Source of the DNA: Hydrogenophaga sp.
GTDB lineage: Bacteria > Pseudomonadota > Gammaproteobacteria > Burkholderiales > Burkholderiaceae_C
Length of the DNA: 32,633 nucleotides
Reading direction: 5' to 3'
NCBI GenBank assembly: GCA_020047875.1
Contig: JAIFNE010000199.1
Location: 1-32,633, forward strand
Of the stretch, positions 8,421 through 16,374 are shown piece after piece (position 1 is the first letter of the stretch; each line of letters begins with the position of its first letter). The notes below the pieces were generated by a model. That model had not been told where the DNA came from. It saw nothing but the letters and a program-made list of their open reading frames with translations, and made no database searches. The position numbers and the translations under genes were made by a program.

Positions 8421-8894
8421 ATGAAACACACCGCTTCTTCCTCTGCTGCGCGGCCCGATGCCACCGTCCTGCGCAAAGTCCTGGGCTGGTCGCTGCTGGT
8501 CGCGCTGGGCGCCTCCGGGGCCGCTTCACTGGCCGTGAAGGCCGTGGCACAGACCGCGCCCAAGGCCGCAGCGCCTGCCACCGCAGCGGCGCCAGCAGCT
8601 CCCACACCCACCACCAACCCCCACCCGGCGCCCGCTTCGGTCATGGCACACAGCTGCGCTGCCTGCCACGGCACCAACGGCCAGCTGGGCGACGAGTTCT
8701 TCATGCCGCTGGCCGGCATGCCGGTGCAGCAGTTCGTGCGCACCATGACTGACTTCCGCGAAGGCCAGCGCCCGGCCACGCTCATGGGCCATGTGGCCCG
8801 TGGCTTCACCGATGCCGATCTGAGAGCCATGGGCGAGTTCTTCGCTGCCCAGACACCGCCGGATCTCACCCTTGATGCGAAAGGAACCCGGTGA
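8421..8894 (+). CDS. monoheme cytochrome c, FccA-like sulfide dehydrogenase cytochrome subunit
   Basis: A 157-residue c-type cytochrome. An N-terminal hydrophobic segment (about 22-44) acts as signal or anchor, followed by an Ala/Pro/Thr-rich linker. The heme site is CAACH (79-83). The sequence after it, from PATLMGHVARGFTDADLR, matches the FccA pattern of flavocytochrome c sulfide dehydrogenase, in which the Met (M122 here) is the likely sixth ligand. The Allochromatium subunit is diheme; this one has a single heme. The stop codon overlaps the ATG of the FccB-like gene by one base, which supports a two-subunit complex and translational coupling. It is expected in the periplasm, passing electrons to the heme c of the oxidase or to the cytochrome at 10260. 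Confidence 0.8.
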   Translation: MKHTASSSAARPDATVLRKVLGWSLLVALGASGAASLAVKAVAQTAPKAAAPATAAAPAAPTPTTNPHPAPASVMAHSCAACHGTNGQLGDEFFMPLAGMPVQQFVRTMTDFREGQRPATLMGHVARGFTDADLRAMGEFFAAQTPPDLTLDAKGTR

Positions 8895-10249
8895 TGGTCC
8901 ACACACAACACCCTTCGCGCCGCGAATGGCTGGCCCAGGCCCTGGGTCTGCTTTCGGTCGCTGCTGCGCCCTCGCTGGCCTTCGCACAGCAGAGCGCGCA
9001 CATCGTCATCGTCGGCGGTGGCGTCGGCGGGGCCACCGCGGCCAAGTACCTCAAGCTGTTCAACCCGACGATCAAGGTCACGGTGATCGAAAAGAACCCG
9101 GTCTATGTCAAGCCCTACGGCTCCAGCGAAGTGCTTAACCAGCACGCGAAGATGGACGACCTGAACGTCAGCTATGACGCGCTGAGATCGAAGTACGGCA
9201 TCCGCTTCGTGTTCGACACCGTGACCGGTTTCGACCCGGTCACACGCACCGTGAGCACCGCGAGCCGGCAGAAGATCGGCTACGACAAGCTCATCGTTTC
9301 GCCCGGCATCCAGCTCATGTACGAGGCCTACGCCGGCTACAGCGAAGCCGTCGCCCGCACGGCCGTGCCCTCGGGCTGGATTCCCGGTGAGCAGACCGCG
9401 CTGCTGGCCAAGCAGTTGCAGGGCATGCGTGCCGGCGGCACCTTCGTGCTGGCTGCACCACCCAACCCCTACCGCTGCCCGCCCGGCCCGTACGAGCGCG
9501 CCGCGCTCATGACCGAGTGGTTCAGCAAGCACAACCCAACGGCCAAGGTCGTCATCGTCGACCCGAAGGACAGCTTCGTGACCGACGAGACCATGATGCT
9601 TGGCTGGAACCGGCTGTACAACTTCAACCTGCCCGAGGACTACGTCAAGAAGATGTCCGCCGAGGTGGAGGTCAAACAGCACAGCGTCACCAGCATGCTC
9701 AGCTGGGTGCGTGGCAAGGACGGTGGCCGCACGCTGAAGATCGATGCCCGGCAGATGCGCATTGAGACCGAGGCCGAGGTGATCCAGGCCGATGTGATCA
9801 ACGTCATTCCACCCATGAAGGCGGGCCAGGTCGCCATGACGCTGGGCCTGGCCGACGGCAGCGGCTTCTGCCCGGTGGACCGCCGCACGTTTGCCTCCAC
9901 GCTGCAGCCCAACGTGTACGTGATTGGCGACGCCAGCATCGCCGATGCCATGCCCAAGAGCGGCTTTTCGGCCAACACCCAGGCCAAGGTGGTGGCGCGC
10001 GCCATCGTTGAAGAACTGGCTGGCCGCACCGCGCCGGAGCCGCTGTGGGAGAACACCTGCTACGCCCTCGCCGGCAAGGACTACGGCCTCTTCGTGGCCG
10101 ATGTGTTCAAGATCATCGACGGCAAGATTGCCCGCATCAATGGCCAGGGCCGCTACCTGCCGCTGAACGCCACGCCGGCGCAGATCAAGCTGGGCGCGCG
10201 CTATCAGCAGGCCTGGCTGCGAACCTTCACCGCCGACTGCTTTGCCTGA
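8894..10249 (+). CDS. FccB-like flavoprotein (sulfide dehydrogenase / FAD-dependent oxidoreductase)
   Basis: A 451-residue periplasmic flavoprotein with a Tat-like leader (SRREWL at 8-13, cleavage near SLAFA-QQ). The Rossmann motif is VIVGGGVGGATAAKYLK (38-54), and a second FAD-binding block is VIGDASIADAMPKSG (343-357). The two redox-active cysteines of FccB are conserved: C195 in YRCPPGPYERA and C326 in GFCPVD. The cysteine that holds FAD covalently in Allochromatium FccB (TCYLSNEV) is absent; the equivalent reads VKPYGSSEV. FAD is therefore probably non-covalent. The family oxidises sulfide to sulfur or polysulfide and reduces a bound cytochrome; the adjacent FccA-like gene fits. The exact substrate is inferred. 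SoxF-type proteins are the main alternative name. Confidence 0.85.
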   Translation: MVHTQHPSRREWLAQALGLLSVAAAPSLAFAQQSAHIVIVGGGVGGATAAKYLKLFNPTIKVTVIEKNPVYVKPYGSSEVLNQHAKMDDLNVSYDALRSKYGIRFVFDTVTGFDPVTRTVSTASRQKIGYDKLIVSPGIQLMYEAYAGYSEAVARTAVPSGWIPGEQTALLAKQLQGMRAGGTFVLAAPPNPYRCPPGPYERAALMTEWFSKHNPTAKVVIVDPKDSFVTDETMMLGWNRLYNFNLPEDYVKKMSAEVEVKQHSVTSMLSWVRGKDGGRTLKIDARQMRIETEAEVIQADVINVIPPMKAGQVAMTLGLADGSGFCPVDRRTFASTLQPNVYVIGDASIADAMPKSGFSANTQAKVVARAIVEELAGRTAPEPLWENTCYALAGKDYGLFVADVFKIIDGKIARINGQGRYLPLNATPAQIKLGARYQQAWLRTFTADCFA

Positions 10250-10259
10250 AGGAACGCAC

Positions 10260-11048
10260 ATGCAACACGATCCCTACCTGCAAGAGCTGACCGCCGTGAC
10301 GAACGGCCTGTTTCATCGCGCCCGGGTGGCCTTGGCCATCGGCGTGACGGGGCTGCTCATGGGCCTGGCGGCCGACCCGGCCCACGCCACCGACCACGCG
10401 GCCGCACCGTCGGCCAAGGCCTGGACCCCTGCCAGCCTGCGCGGCGCGCTGGCGGCCCTGCCCAAAGGCGATGCCGAACGCGGCCGCGTGGTCAACCAGC
10501 AGCTGTTCTGTGCCTCTTGCCACGGTGAAAACGGCGTGGCGCCGACGCAGAACTGGCCCCATCTGGCCGGCCAGAAAGCCGCTTACACCGCCAAGATGTT
10601 GCTTGACTATCAGAGCCGCTTGCGGCTCGAGGGCAAGCGGGCCGAGCTGATGCACAACATCGCCGTGATGCTGACGCCGCAACAGATCGCCGATGTGTCG
10701 GCGTTCTACGCCAGCCTGCCGGCGCCCGGTGACGATGGCACGCCACGCCCGCCCCCCCGCGGGGAAGGCATGAGCGCCGCGCAGCTGGTTCGCAAGGGTG
10801 ACCCCGCACGCCTGCTCACGCCTTGCGCCAGCTGCCATGGCGTGAAAGGTCAGGGCGGCAAGCTCGAAGCCTCGGCCCTGGCCGGACAGAACCCGCTGTA
10901 CTTCACCCGCACCTTGCTCGATTACCAGAGCGGCGTGCGCGCGAACGACGCGGCCAAGGGCATGAGCACGTTTGCGAAAAAGCTCACGCGCGGTGAGATC
11001 GAGGCGCTGGCGGCCTACTACGCCGATCTGCCCTCACGCAACCAGTAA
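10260..11048 (+). CDS. diheme cytochrome c, cytochrome c4-type
   Basis: A 262-residue protein with an N-terminal hydrophobic signal or anchor (about 21-43, ending AHAT) and two cytochrome c domains. The heme motifs are CASCH at 84-88 and CASCH at 189-193. The domains are separated by a Pro/Gly-rich linker (about 155-170). Both domains repeat the pattern LAGQ...Y...LLDYQSG/R, which marks cytochrome c4. GAAGGAA precedes the ATG by 5 nt. As the fifth gene of the operon it is the natural electron shuttle between the FccAB-like pair and the heme-c-bearing oxidase, or to other oxidases. The function as a shuttle is inferred from family and position. Confidence 0.85.
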   Translation: MQHDPYLQELTAVTNGLFHRARVALAIGVTGLLMGLAADPAHATDHAAAPSAKAWTPASLRGALAALPKGDAERGRVVNQQLFCASCHGENGVAPTQNWPHLAGQKAAYTAKMLLDYQSRLRLEGKRAELMHNIAVMLTPQQIADVSAFYASLPAPGDDGTPRPPPRGEGMSAAQLVRKGDPARLLTPCASCHGVKGQGGKLEASALAGQNPLYFTRTLLDYQSGVRANDAAKGMSTFAKKLTRGEIEALAAYYADLPSRNQ

Positions 11049-11058
11049 CGTGCGGCCC

Positions 11059-11661
11059 ATGAGCTTCTGGGACCAGAACTTTTCAATCGCTGGCTACAAG
11101 TACGGCACTGCGCCGAACGCCTTTCTGGTCGAGCAGCAGGGGCGCTTCAAGCCCGGTGGCGATGTGCTGGTGCCGGGGGACGGTGAAGGCCGCAACGGTG
11201 TCTGGCTGGCCCAGCAGGGGCATCAGGTTACCGCCATGGACGGCTCTGCCGTGGGCCTGAACAAGGCGCAGTCGCTCGCGACCGAGCGCGGCGTTCTCCT
11301 GCGCACCGTGCTCGGCGACCTCGCCGACTGGACGCCAGAGCCGGTCCGTTTCGATGCGCTGGTACTGGTCTTCGTGCACCTGCCAACCGCCATCCGCGCC
11401 GGGGCGCACAGGCGCTTGGCCGCGGGCTTGCGCCCGGGGGGCTGGCTGCTGGTGGAAGGCTTTCATCCGCTTCAACTGCAGCATCGAAGCGGCGGCCCCA
11501 AGGACCCGAGCATGCTGTTCACCCCCGAGCTGTTGCGGGCCGATTTTTCTGGCTTGCTCGACGAGCGCCTGGCCTGGCAGGGGGAGGTGGTGCTGGACGA
11601 GGGGCTAGGGCACCAGGGGTTGGCGCACACCACACGCTGGCTCGGTCAGGTCCTGGGCTGA
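11059..11661 (+). CDS. class I SAM-dependent methyltransferase
   Basis: A cytoplasmic methyltransferase of 200 residues. The SAM-binding motif I is VLVPGDGEGRNGVWLA (about 37-52), followed by an acidic motif II region (VTAMDGSAVGL) and the post-motif LRPGGWLLVEGF near residue 130. It resembles the small TehB/thiopurine-methyltransferase-like group, but the substrate cannot be read from the sequence. It starts 10 nt after the cytochrome stop, so it is likely co-transcribed with the sulfide/oxidase genes. A role in methylating a sulfur or chalcogen compound is possible but speculative. Confidence 0.85.
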   Translation: MSFWDQNFSIAGYKYGTAPNAFLVEQQGRFKPGGDVLVPGDGEGRNGVWLAQQGHQVTAMDGSAVGLNKAQSLATERGVLLRTVLGDLADWTPEPVRFDALVLVFVHLPTAIRAGAHRRLAAGLRPGGWLLVEGFHPLQLQHRSGGPKDPSMLFTPELLRADFSGLLDERLAWQGEVVLDEGLGHQGLAHTTRWLGQVLG

Positions 11662-11682
11662 CGGGCTGCTTCTGCCTGCACA

Positions 11683-11709
11683 ATGCCATCCATGCCATCC
11701 ATGCCATCC
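11683..11709 (+). repeat. three tandem copies of ATGCCATCC at the start of the DUF3422 gene
   Basis: ATGCCATCC is repeated exactly three times, giving MPSMPSMPS and three successive in-frame start codons. Copy-number change would alter leader length by three residues each time without breaking the frame. Confidence 0.9.
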
Positions 11710-13029
11710 CAACCTCCTGATTTTCGTTGCTTGCCAGCCGACGATGTCCTGCGCATCGAGTTGCACAACGAGGTGCATGCACGCCCGTCGGCGCGCATCC
11801 GCTTGCCGGCGCTGGTGGTGTTTGTCGCGGTGTTCAACGATGGCGTAACCCGGGAGCAGGAGTGTGAGCACCTGCGGCGCCTTCCGGGCCAGGAAGGTTT
11901 GACGCCCGCCGACCTGCAAGGTCACTTCCTGCGCTTGCGACTGCCAGGCTGCACCCTCAAGTGGGAGCGTCACACCGAATTCAGCCGCTACTCACTGGTG
12001 CAACCCCTGCCCGAAGGGGCTCGGCCAGGTTTGGGCGACCCTGAGTTGCTGTCGCAACTGGTGCTGCCGGCCGACTGGCTGGCCACGATCCCGGGGCGCA
12101 CCTTCGCCGCCATCAAGCTCATCATGCTGTATGGCGACCTGAGCGAGCCGCAGCAGACCTTGGCGCTGGCACGCACGTGGCTGAGCGAGCACACGGTGGT
12201 GGCCTCTCAGATGGGCAACAACAGCCACTCCATCGTCGTCACCGATTTCTTGCTGCGCGACAGCGGCTTCGAACGCATGCTGGTGGTCGCGCCGCCCGAC
12301 ACCACCGAGACCCGCGCCGGCCGCGTCTCCCAACGCCTGCTGGAAATCGAGACTTACCGCCTGATGGCCTTGCGCGGCCTGCCGGTAGCCAAGAAGCTGG
12401 GCCGGCTGCTCGCGGAGAGTGAGCGCCAGCTGGCCGACATCACCGCGCAACTGGAGAACAAGGGGGCGAGCGACCAGGCTCTGCTGGATACGCTGGTGTC
12501 GCTGGCTGCCGGTGTGGAGCGGGCCATTGCCGAGCACGCTTACCGCTTTTCGGCCACCCGCGCGTATGACGCGCTGGTGACGCAGCGCATCACCGAGCTG
12601 CGTGAGCGACCTATTCCAGGCACCCAGACCATCGGCGAGTTCATGCAGCGCCGGCTCTCGCCGGCCATGGGTACCGTGGCCGCCACCGGGCAGCGCCTGA
12701 CCTCGCTGTCCGAGCGCATCAGCCGCGCCAGCGCCCTGCTGCGCACGCGGGTGGATATCGCCACCGAGGTGCAGAACCAGCAACTGCTGGAGAAGCTGAC
12801 CCGCGGGCAGGAACTGCAGCTGCGCCTGCAGACCACGGTGGAAGGCCTGTCGATCGCGGCCATTTCTTACTACGTGGTCAGCCTGCTGCTGTATCTGGGC
12901 AAGGCGGGCAAGGCTGCTGGTCTGCCGCTGAATCCGGAAATTCTGGCTGGGGCCTTTATTCCGCTTGTGCTGTGGGGCGCGTGGCGCACCACGCGACGCA
13001 TCCACGAGAAGCTGCGCGGCCCGGGTTGA
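11683..13029 (+). CDS. DUF3422 family membrane-anchored protein
   Basis: A 448-residue protein of unknown function, recognised as DUF3422 by the N-terminal ELHNEVHARP motif (about 25-34). The middle part is largely alpha-helical and soluble-looking (for example LLAESERQLADITAQLENKG). Two C-terminal hydrophobic segments (about 385-401 and 413-430) would anchor it in the inner membrane. It follows the methyltransferase by 21 nt and may be the last gene of the operon. The start is ambiguous: three ATGs in frame at 11683, 11692 and 11701 lie within a 9-bp triplicate repeat. No obvious ribosome site precedes the first one. Confidence 0.85.
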   Translation: MPSMPSMPSQPPDFRCLPADDVLRIELHNEVHARPSARIRLPALVVFVAVFNDGVTREQECEHLRRLPGQEGLTPADLQGHFLRLRLPGCTLKWERHTEFSRYSLVQPLPEGARPGLGDPELLSQLVLPADWLATIPGRTFAAIKLIMLYGDLSEPQQTLALARTWLSEHTVVASQMGNNSHSIVVTDFLLRDSGFERMLVVAPPDTTETRAGRVSQRLLEIETYRLMALRGLPVAKKLGRLLAESERQLADITAQLENKGASDQALLDTLVSLAAGVERAIAEHAYRFSATRAYDALVTQRITELRERPIPGTQTIGEFMQRRLSPAMGTVAATGQRLTSLSERISRASALLRTRVDIATEVQNQQLLEKLTRGQELQLRLQTTVEGLSIAAISYYVVSLLLYLGKAGKAAGLPLNPEILAGAFIPLVLWGAWRTTRRIHEKLRGPG

Positions 13030-13315
13030 CAGCCGCGGCGCAGGCAGCGTTGTGCGCTCGCTGTTCGGGCGATGAAGTGCTGGTCAGTTGCAAGGGTTGT
13101 GCCGTTTCGATGGCGATTCATGGGCCTGCCAGCGCGCGCGGGTCGGCACTTCACAGCGCTCGTTCTCGGCCGCGCCTGCGGTGCCCGCCGACACGCGGAG
13201 TCTCAGCTCCTCGGCGGTGGATGTCTGGTCGAAGTTGGCCAGCCCCGCAGAGTCATGTTGATCAGACGCACGGCCACGACAGGCTCGTGGACAGCGTGCC
13301 GCAGAGCGTCTCGGC
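13030..13315. other. intergenic region with a possible degraded gene remnant on the minus strand
   Basis: This 286-bp stretch lies between two convergent genes. No intact gene is recognised. On the minus strand one frame reads a plausible protein segment (DALRHAVHEPVVAVRLINMT) just after the regulator stop. After a frame change it continues as GLANFDQTSTAEELRLRVS and runs to a stop near 13090. The protein-like composition in two successive frames suggests a decayed or frameshifted gene end. I do not recognise the family. No strong terminator is visible. Confidence 0.3.
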
Positions 13316-14680
13316 TCAGGATGCCGGGGGCATGTTTGTCGAATCCAGCGACTTGATTTTTCGGTACAGCGAGCGCTCGCTGATGCCCATCTTGGCCGCC
13401 AGTTCGGCCCGGCTACCGGTGTGCGCCGCGAGCGTCGCGCGCAGGGCGGTTTGTTCCAGGGCCTTGAAATCGGTCACCGATCCCGCGGGATTGTCGGTGG
13501 TCAAGGCCGCCGATGGCCGTTGGGCCGGCGGGCGGGTGGTACCAGCCGGGCGGCGGCCGGTGTCGATGGCCCGCTGCACATGCTCGGCCTCGATCAGGTC
13601 GCCGTCACACAGCAGTGCGGCGCGTTCCAGCAAATTGCGCAGCTCGCGCACATTGCCGGGGAACGCTTGCGCGCTGAGCAGTCTCAGAGCCGAGGTGCTC
13701 AGGCGCAGGTGGCGCGGCGCTGCCACACGCTCCAGCAGCGAGGGCGCCAACAGCGTCACATCGCCTGCCCGATCGCGCAGGCTGGGCAACCGGATCGGAA
13801 ATATCGATAGCCGGTAGTAGAGGTCCTCTCGGAAGCGGCCGTCTGCCACCATCTGGTCCAGGTCGCGGTGGGTGGCCGAGACGACGCGGATGTCGGCATG
13901 GCGCAGCTCGGTGCTGCCCACGCGGCGGTAAGTGCCCGTCTCCAGCAGGCGCAGCAACTTGACCTGCATGGGCAGCGGGATGTCCCCGACCTCGTCCAGA
14001 AACAGCGTACCGCCGCTGGCCGCCTCCACCAGCCCGCCCTTGGCGGCGTTGGCGCCGGTGAATGCGCCACGCTCATGGCCGAAGAGTTCGGATTCGAACA
14101 GGGTCTCGGGCAGGCTGGAGCAGTCCACCGCCACCAGCGGCTTGCCCGCGCGCGGACTCGCCTCGTGCAGGGCCCGCGCCACCAGCTCCTTGCCAGTGCC
14201 GGATTCGCCGAGCAGCAAAACGGTGGCGCGCGAGGGTGCGGCCCGCGCCACCAGGGCCAGCATGGCCTGAAACGCCTCCGACCGCCCGATCAGTCCCTGT
14301 GCTGCCGGTTGGCCCTGGGCCACGCGCAGCGGCTCCATCTTTTCCACGAAGAATGCGGGCTCACCGTCGGGGCCTGGCAAGGGCGAGAGCTCGATGTTCA
14401 CGTATTCCTCGCCTTGGGTGGTGTGGTGCAGGTGCAGCACACGCTCGCGCTGGCGCGAGGCGAGCGACCGCGCCAGCGGGCAGGACTCCCCGGCCTGATC
14501 GCAGGGCACTGAAAAGTGGTGCGAGACCTCGTAGCAGGTGCGGCCGACCACATCGCGCTGGCCGCCATAGGCGCGCCGATACGCCGCGTTCGCAGCGAGG
14601 ATGCGGTACCGCGCATCGAAGAGGATGTGCGGTTCGGGCAGGCCTTCGAGAAAGGCCGTGAGTTCGGGCAGGGGTTTCAA
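13316..14680 (-). CDS. sigma-54-dependent enhancer-binding regulator (PAS, AAA+, Fis-type HTH)
   Basis: Transcriptional activator of sigma-54 RNA polymerase, 454 residues. A PAS-like sensor (about 12-110) contains three cysteines and a His pair in TCYEVSHHFSVPCDQAGESC (C49, C60, C67). The AAA+ domain has Walker A GESGTGKE (158-165), the sigma-54 contact loop GAFTGA (205-210), Walker B LFLDEVGD and the FREDLYYRL motif. The Fis-type helix-turn-helix ends the protein (ELAAKMGISERSLYRKI). TTG 14680 is chosen because AGGAA lies 6 nt upstream; a TTG at 14701 would add seven residues but has no ribosome site. It is divergent from cydA, and a palindrome shared with the 5788 operon lies in the gap. 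It is probably the regulator of both oxidase operons; the signal (redox, oxygen, cyanide, sulfide or NO) is unknown. Confidence 0.88.
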   Translation of the reverse strand: MKPLPELTAFLEGLPEPHILFDARYRILAANAAYRRAYGGQRDVVGRTCYEVSHHFSVPCDQAGESCPLARSLASRQRERVLHLHHTTQGEEYVNIELSPLPGPDGEPAFFVEKMEPLRVAQGQPAAQGLIGRSEAFQAMLALVARAAPSRATVLLLGESGTGKELVARALHEASPRAGKPLVAVDCSSLPETLFESELFGHERGAFTGANAAKGGLVEAASGGTLFLDEVGDIPLPMQVKLLRLLETGTYRRVGSTELRHADIRVVSATHRDLDQMVADGRFREDLYYRLSIFPIRLPSLRDRAGDVTLLAPSLLERVAAPRHLRLSTSALRLLSAQAFPGNVRELRNLLERAALLCDGDLIEAEHVQRAIDTGRRPAGTTRPPAQRPSAALTTDNPAGSVTDFKALEQTALRATLAAHTGSRAELAAKMGISERSLYRKIKSLDSTNMPPAS

Positions 14681-14726
14681 TGCGGGTTCCTGGGCAGGCA
14701 AAAAGGGGCAGTCTGCGCGCCATTTT

Positions 14727-14760
14727 CTGCCAAAAATGGCAGTTTTGGCGGAAGTGGCAG
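14727..14760. promoter_or_regulatory. candidate enhancer (operator) sites between the regulator and cydA
   Basis: CTGCCA-AAAA-TGGCAG (14727-14742) is a perfect palindrome, with another TGGCAG half-site at 14755-14760 and a degenerate TTGGCG between them. The same motif with one base changed lies upstream of the 5788 operon. The core centre is about 95 bp before the cydA -24 element and about 50 bp before the regulator start, so it may also serve autoregulation. Confidence 0.65.
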
Positions 14761-14826
14761 AGCGGGCTCTGACGGGTCTTCGCTCAACACCTTTGATTCC
14801 ATTGCACTTATCCGCCTGCGGTCGCG

Positions 14827-14842
14827 CGGCACGGATCTTGAT
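14827..14842 (+). promoter_or_regulatory. sigma-54-like promoter for the cydAB operon
   Basis: CGGCACG-GATC-TTGAT has the GG/-24 block and correct N4 spacing to TTG at -12; the -12 GC is GA. It is the same architecture as the element at 5710. The leader to the cydA ATG would be about 100 nt. Confidence 0.55.
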
Positions 14843-14951
14843 AAGTCATTGGTGATGAATGTCCCCTGTTTCCAGCAGCGCCGTCCCCGTGTGGGGCGGT
14901 TCCGGTGGCCAGCGGAACTGCGCGAACCCTGAATAACGCAAGGACCCCGAT

Positions 14952-16364
14952 ATGTTTGACTTACCCGATGCCCTGCTGCTGGCGCGAATCCAGTTCGCGT
15001 TCACGGTGAGTTTTCACTTCCTGTTCCCGGCGATCACCATTGGCCTGGCCAGTTACCTGGCGGTGCTCGAAGGCCTGTGGCTGAAGACTGGTCGCGAGGA
15101 CTACATGAACCTGTTCCGTTACTGGATCAAGATTTTTGCGCTCGTGTTTGCCATGGGCGTGGTCTCGGGCATCGTGATGTCCTATCAGTTCGGCACCAAC
15201 TGGGCGGTGTTCTCCGACAAGGCCGGGCCCATCATCGGGCCGCTGATGGCCTATGAGGTGCTGACCGCTTTCTTCCTGGAGGCCGGTTTTCTGGGCGTGA
15301 TGCTGTTTGGCATGAGCCGTGTGGGCAAACGCCTGCACTTCATCGCCACGCTGATGGTGGCCTTGGGTACCTTCGTCTCGGCGTTCTGGATTCTCTCGGT
15401 CAACAGCTGGATGCAGACCCCGTCGGGCTACGCGATCAACGCCAATGGCCAGTTCATTCCAGCAGGCAGCTGGATCGACATCATTTTTAACCCCAGCTTT
15501 CCCTACCGGCTGGTGCACACCCTCTCTGCTGCTTACCTGACCACCGCGTTCTTGGTGGGGGCGGTCGGTGCCTGGCATCTGTTGAAAGACCGCGCCAACC
15601 CGCGCGCGCGCCTCATGTTTTCGATGGCGATGTGGATGGCAGCCATCGTGGCACCGCTGCAGATCGTGTTGGGCGACATGCACGGGCTCAACACGCTGGA
15701 GCACCAGCCGGTGAAGGTCATGGCCATGGAAGGCCACTACCAGAGCCACCCGGAAGGTGCGCCGCTGATCCTGTTCGGGGTTCCCAACAGCGCTGAAGGG
15801 CGGGTCGACTACGCGGTGGAAATCCCGAAACTGTCCTCCCTCATTCTCAAACACGATCTCAACGCACCCATGAACGGACTCGACACGGTTCCCGTGGCCG
15901 ACCACCCGCCGGTGGGCATGGTGTTCTGGGCCTTTCGCATCATGGTCGGGTTGGGTTTTCTCATGGCTGGGTTGGGCTTGCTCAGCCTGTGGGCGCGTGC
16001 CCGGGGCCGGCTGTACGAGTGGAAGTGGTTGCATCGCTTTGCCCTGGTCATGGGCCCCTCGGGCCTGATCGCGGTGCTCGCGGGCTGGATCACCACCGAG
16101 GTGGGCCGCCAGCCCTGGACCATCCAGGGCCTGATGCGCACGGTCGAGTCGGCTTCACCGCTGGCGGCACCTGCTGTGGCGGCGTCGCTGGTGGCCTTTG
16201 TGGTCGTTTACTTCGCGGTCTTCGGTGCCGGGGTGCTCTACATCCTGAAGCTGATGGCCAAGCCGCCGGGGGTGCACGAGTCGGCCCCGCCCAACATCCC
16301 CGCGCGCGCTGCTGGCACGACACCCGCCGTGGCGCTGCGCCCCGACGCCATCGCCACCGAATAA
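14952..16364 (+). CDS. cydA: cytochrome bd quinol oxidase subunit I (CioA-type)
   Basis: Inner-membrane catalytic subunit that oxidises quinol and reduces oxygen to water. It has 470 residues, the short Q-loop (CIO-like) form. Heme ligands and proton-channel residues are visible: H22 in FHFLFPAITIG (heme b595), H189 in RLVHTLSAAY and M331 in FRIMVG (heme b558), with E102 and E110 in YEVLTAFFLE. The quinol-site residues are K255 and E260 in VKVMAMEGHYQ, plus GRQPW at 385-389. The first gene of a long plus-strand operon, it sits 10 nt before cydB. AAGGACC precedes the ATG. Being CioA-like, the enzyme may be relatively insensitive to cyanide and sulfide; this is a family property, not shown here. 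Confidence 0.96.
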   Translation: MFDLPDALLLARIQFAFTVSFHFLFPAITIGLASYLAVLEGLWLKTGREDYMNLFRYWIKIFALVFAMGVVSGIVMSYQFGTNWAVFSDKAGPIIGPLMAYEVLTAFFLEAGFLGVMLFGMSRVGKRLHFIATLMVALGTFVSAFWILSVNSWMQTPSGYAINANGQFIPAGSWIDIIFNPSFPYRLVHTLSAAYLTTAFLVGAVGAWHLLKDRANPRARLMFSMAMWMAAIVAPLQIVLGDMHGLNTLEHQPVKVMAMEGHYQSHPEGAPLILFGVPNSAEGRVDYAVEIPKLSSLILKHDLNAPMNGLDTVPVADHPPVGMVFWAFRIMVGLGFLMAGLGLLSLWARARGRLYEWKWLHRFALVMGPSGLIAVLAGWITTEVGRQPWTIQGLMRTVESASPLAAPAVAASLVAFVVVYFAVFGAGVLYILKLMAKPPGVHESAPPNIPARAAGTTPAVALRPDAIATE

Positions 16365-16374
16365 GGGGAGCCTC

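Noticed and set aside
5266..8607. Minus-strand open frame of 1113 codons opposite the oxidase genes
   Set aside because: His/Gln/Arg-rich composition and full overlap with the conserved plus-strand genes show it is antisense shadow.
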